64,000 nt of DNA from an uncultured Flavobacteriaceae bacterium (GTDB lineage Bacteria > Bacteroidota > Bacteroidia > Flavobacteriales > Flavobacteriaceae). Every line of letters starts with the position of its first letter. The stretch's first letter is position 1. This document shows positions 63,404 through 64,000 of the stretch, piece after piece. Location of the stretch: contig CANKUU010000008.1 in NCBI GenBank assembly GCA_947486785.1, positions 1 through 64,000 on the forward strand, written 5' to 3'. The translations under genes were made by a program, and so were the position numbers. The notes below the pieces were generated by a model, which was not told where the DNA came from, did not search any database, and saw nothing but the letters and a program-made list of their open reading frames with translations.

Positions 63404-64000
63404 GAGCATCTTTATCTTGAACAGTTCGTATAAAAATTTCGTTTGCCGAAGGTACTTGCTCCACAAACTGATTTACAATTGTTTTATCTGATAAATAGGT
63501 TAAGAAGTCACTAGTATCATTTGATGGCAACTGAATTTTAAAATTAAGTAGCTCTTCATCTTTGTGGTAGGTACTATGTGATATTTGAAACTTCTCTTTC
63601 ATAGGGTTTAATAAAGCATCTGCATTTGCAACCTGTACCCCTACATCATAAATATTATTTTTATATGCCTTTTTAATATCAGACAACTTACCATCTAATA
63701 TTTTCTCGGATTGATGGATAAGTGCAATATGGTCGCATAGCTCTTCTACAGACTCCATTCGGTGTGTTGAAAAAATAATGGAAGTTCCTTCATTTTTTAA
63801 TTCTAGTATTTCATCTTTAATTATGTTGGCATTAATAGGATCAAAACCACTAAATGGTTCGTCAAAAATTAAAAGCTTAGGACGATGTAAAACCGTAACA
63901 ATAAACTGTATTTTTTGAGCCATCCCCTTTGATAGTTCTTGAACTTTCTTATTCCACCAATCGCCAATTTCTAAACGGTCGAACCAATATTTTAAGCGGT
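63396..64000 (-). CDS. ABC transporter ATP-binding protein, 5' part outside window
   Basis: The frame is open across the right window edge, so the beginning including Walker A is missing. Present: signature ELSKGMAQK, Walker B LLIFDEPFSGFDP, H-loop STHRMESVEELCDHIALI, and a C-terminal extension of about 90 residues as in NatA-type ATPases. Energises the permease encoded next to it by an eight-base overlap. An ATG at 63923 within the signature is not a start. Confidence 0.92.
   Translation of the reverse strand, partial: RLKYWFDRLEIGDWWNKKVQELSKGMAQKIQFIVTVLHRPKLLIFDEPFSGFDPINANIIKDEILELKNEGTSIIFSTHRMESVEELCDHIALIHQSEKILDGKLSDIKKAYKNNIYDVGVQVANADALLNPMKEKFQISHSTYHKDEELLNFKIQLPSNDTSDFLTYLSDKTIVNQFVEQVPSANEIFIRTVQDKDAHE

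Noticed and set aside
1-64000. CRISPR arrays, toxin-antitoxin or restriction-type defence loci, prophage, integrated plasmid, tRNA genes
   Set aside because: None is visible: no regularly spaced direct repeats, no characteristic gene pairs or phage genes, and no tRNA-like T-arm sequences in the intergenic regions I inspected.

Overview
The window is AT-rich and comes from a member of the Bacteroidota, almost certainly a (marine) Flavobacteriaceae. The evidence is the trpEGDCFBA gene order, flavobacterial-type promoters (TTG, about 20 bp, TAnnTTTG), the near absence of Shine-Dalgarno sequences except in front of rpsU, a long (315 aa) NusB, PUR/DUF3276 and DUF2851 proteins, and the fused cyclophilin-FKBP protein. 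Genus cannot be fixed from sequence reading alone. The window is almost entirely chromosomal housekeeping DNA. I see no tRNA or rRNA gene, CRISPR array, prophage or intact insertion sequence.

Layout. 0.7-8.1 kb, minus strand: PspC-like protein, K+ channel with RCK domain, Na+/amino-acid symporter, HhH protein, acyl-CoA dehydrogenase, ribosomal protein bS21 (with a full Shine-Dalgarno), preceded by DUF2851 and rhodanese genes. 8.7-16.3 kb, plus strand: YceI, then the complete tryptophan operon, preceded by an unannotated 18-codon leader peptide with three consecutive Trp codons and a hairpin. 16.7-22.3 kb: M20 peptidase, a carboxypeptidase-regulatory-like protein, and convergent PEP carboxylase. 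22.7-26.6 kb, minus strand: UDG-family protein, lipoprotein, YaaA, RluA-type pseudouridine synthase, PASTA protein; the last two stand divergent from ddl-coaD (26.8-28.3 kb). 28.5-32.5 kb: cytosolic PAS histidine kinase, single-domain response regulator, M14 peptidase lipoprotein. 32.5-34.9 kb: NUDIX, pyrE, SRPBCC protein, birA. 35.0-39.8 kb, plus strand: rsfS, ftsH, LUD protein, cdsA, psd, acyl-CoA-binding protein, a proteostasis and phospholipid synthesis cluster.

39.8-41.0 kb is a gene-poor island carrying a badly decayed transposase on the minus strand. It is followed by yajC, a DUF1573 lipoprotein and nusB (minus strand) and the divergent ABC exporter, PUR protein and large M14 peptidase (plus strand, to 47.8 kb). 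48.4-58.97 kb holds an acyltransferase, a BASS transporter, CsaA, thioredoxin, GNAT, YfiT, 1-Cys peroxiredoxin, LpxD, a cold-shock protein, a PPIase fusion, an M28 peptidase and PPK2. The right end (59.2-64 kb) carries an unknown secreted helical protein, an NtrC-type regulator without a DNA-binding domain, an MscS channel, and a two-gene ABC exporter (natA/natB-like) cut by the window edge.

No obviously new multi-gene system is present. The most interesting signals are regulatory: the Trp-Trp-Trp leader/attenuator, whose promoter sits so close that the leader mRNA may be leaderless; the exceptional Shine-Dalgarno of rpsU; a nested 17-bp inverted repeat at 22.6 kb; and paired GATC-centred palindromes in front of the unknown secreted protein at 59.2 kb.
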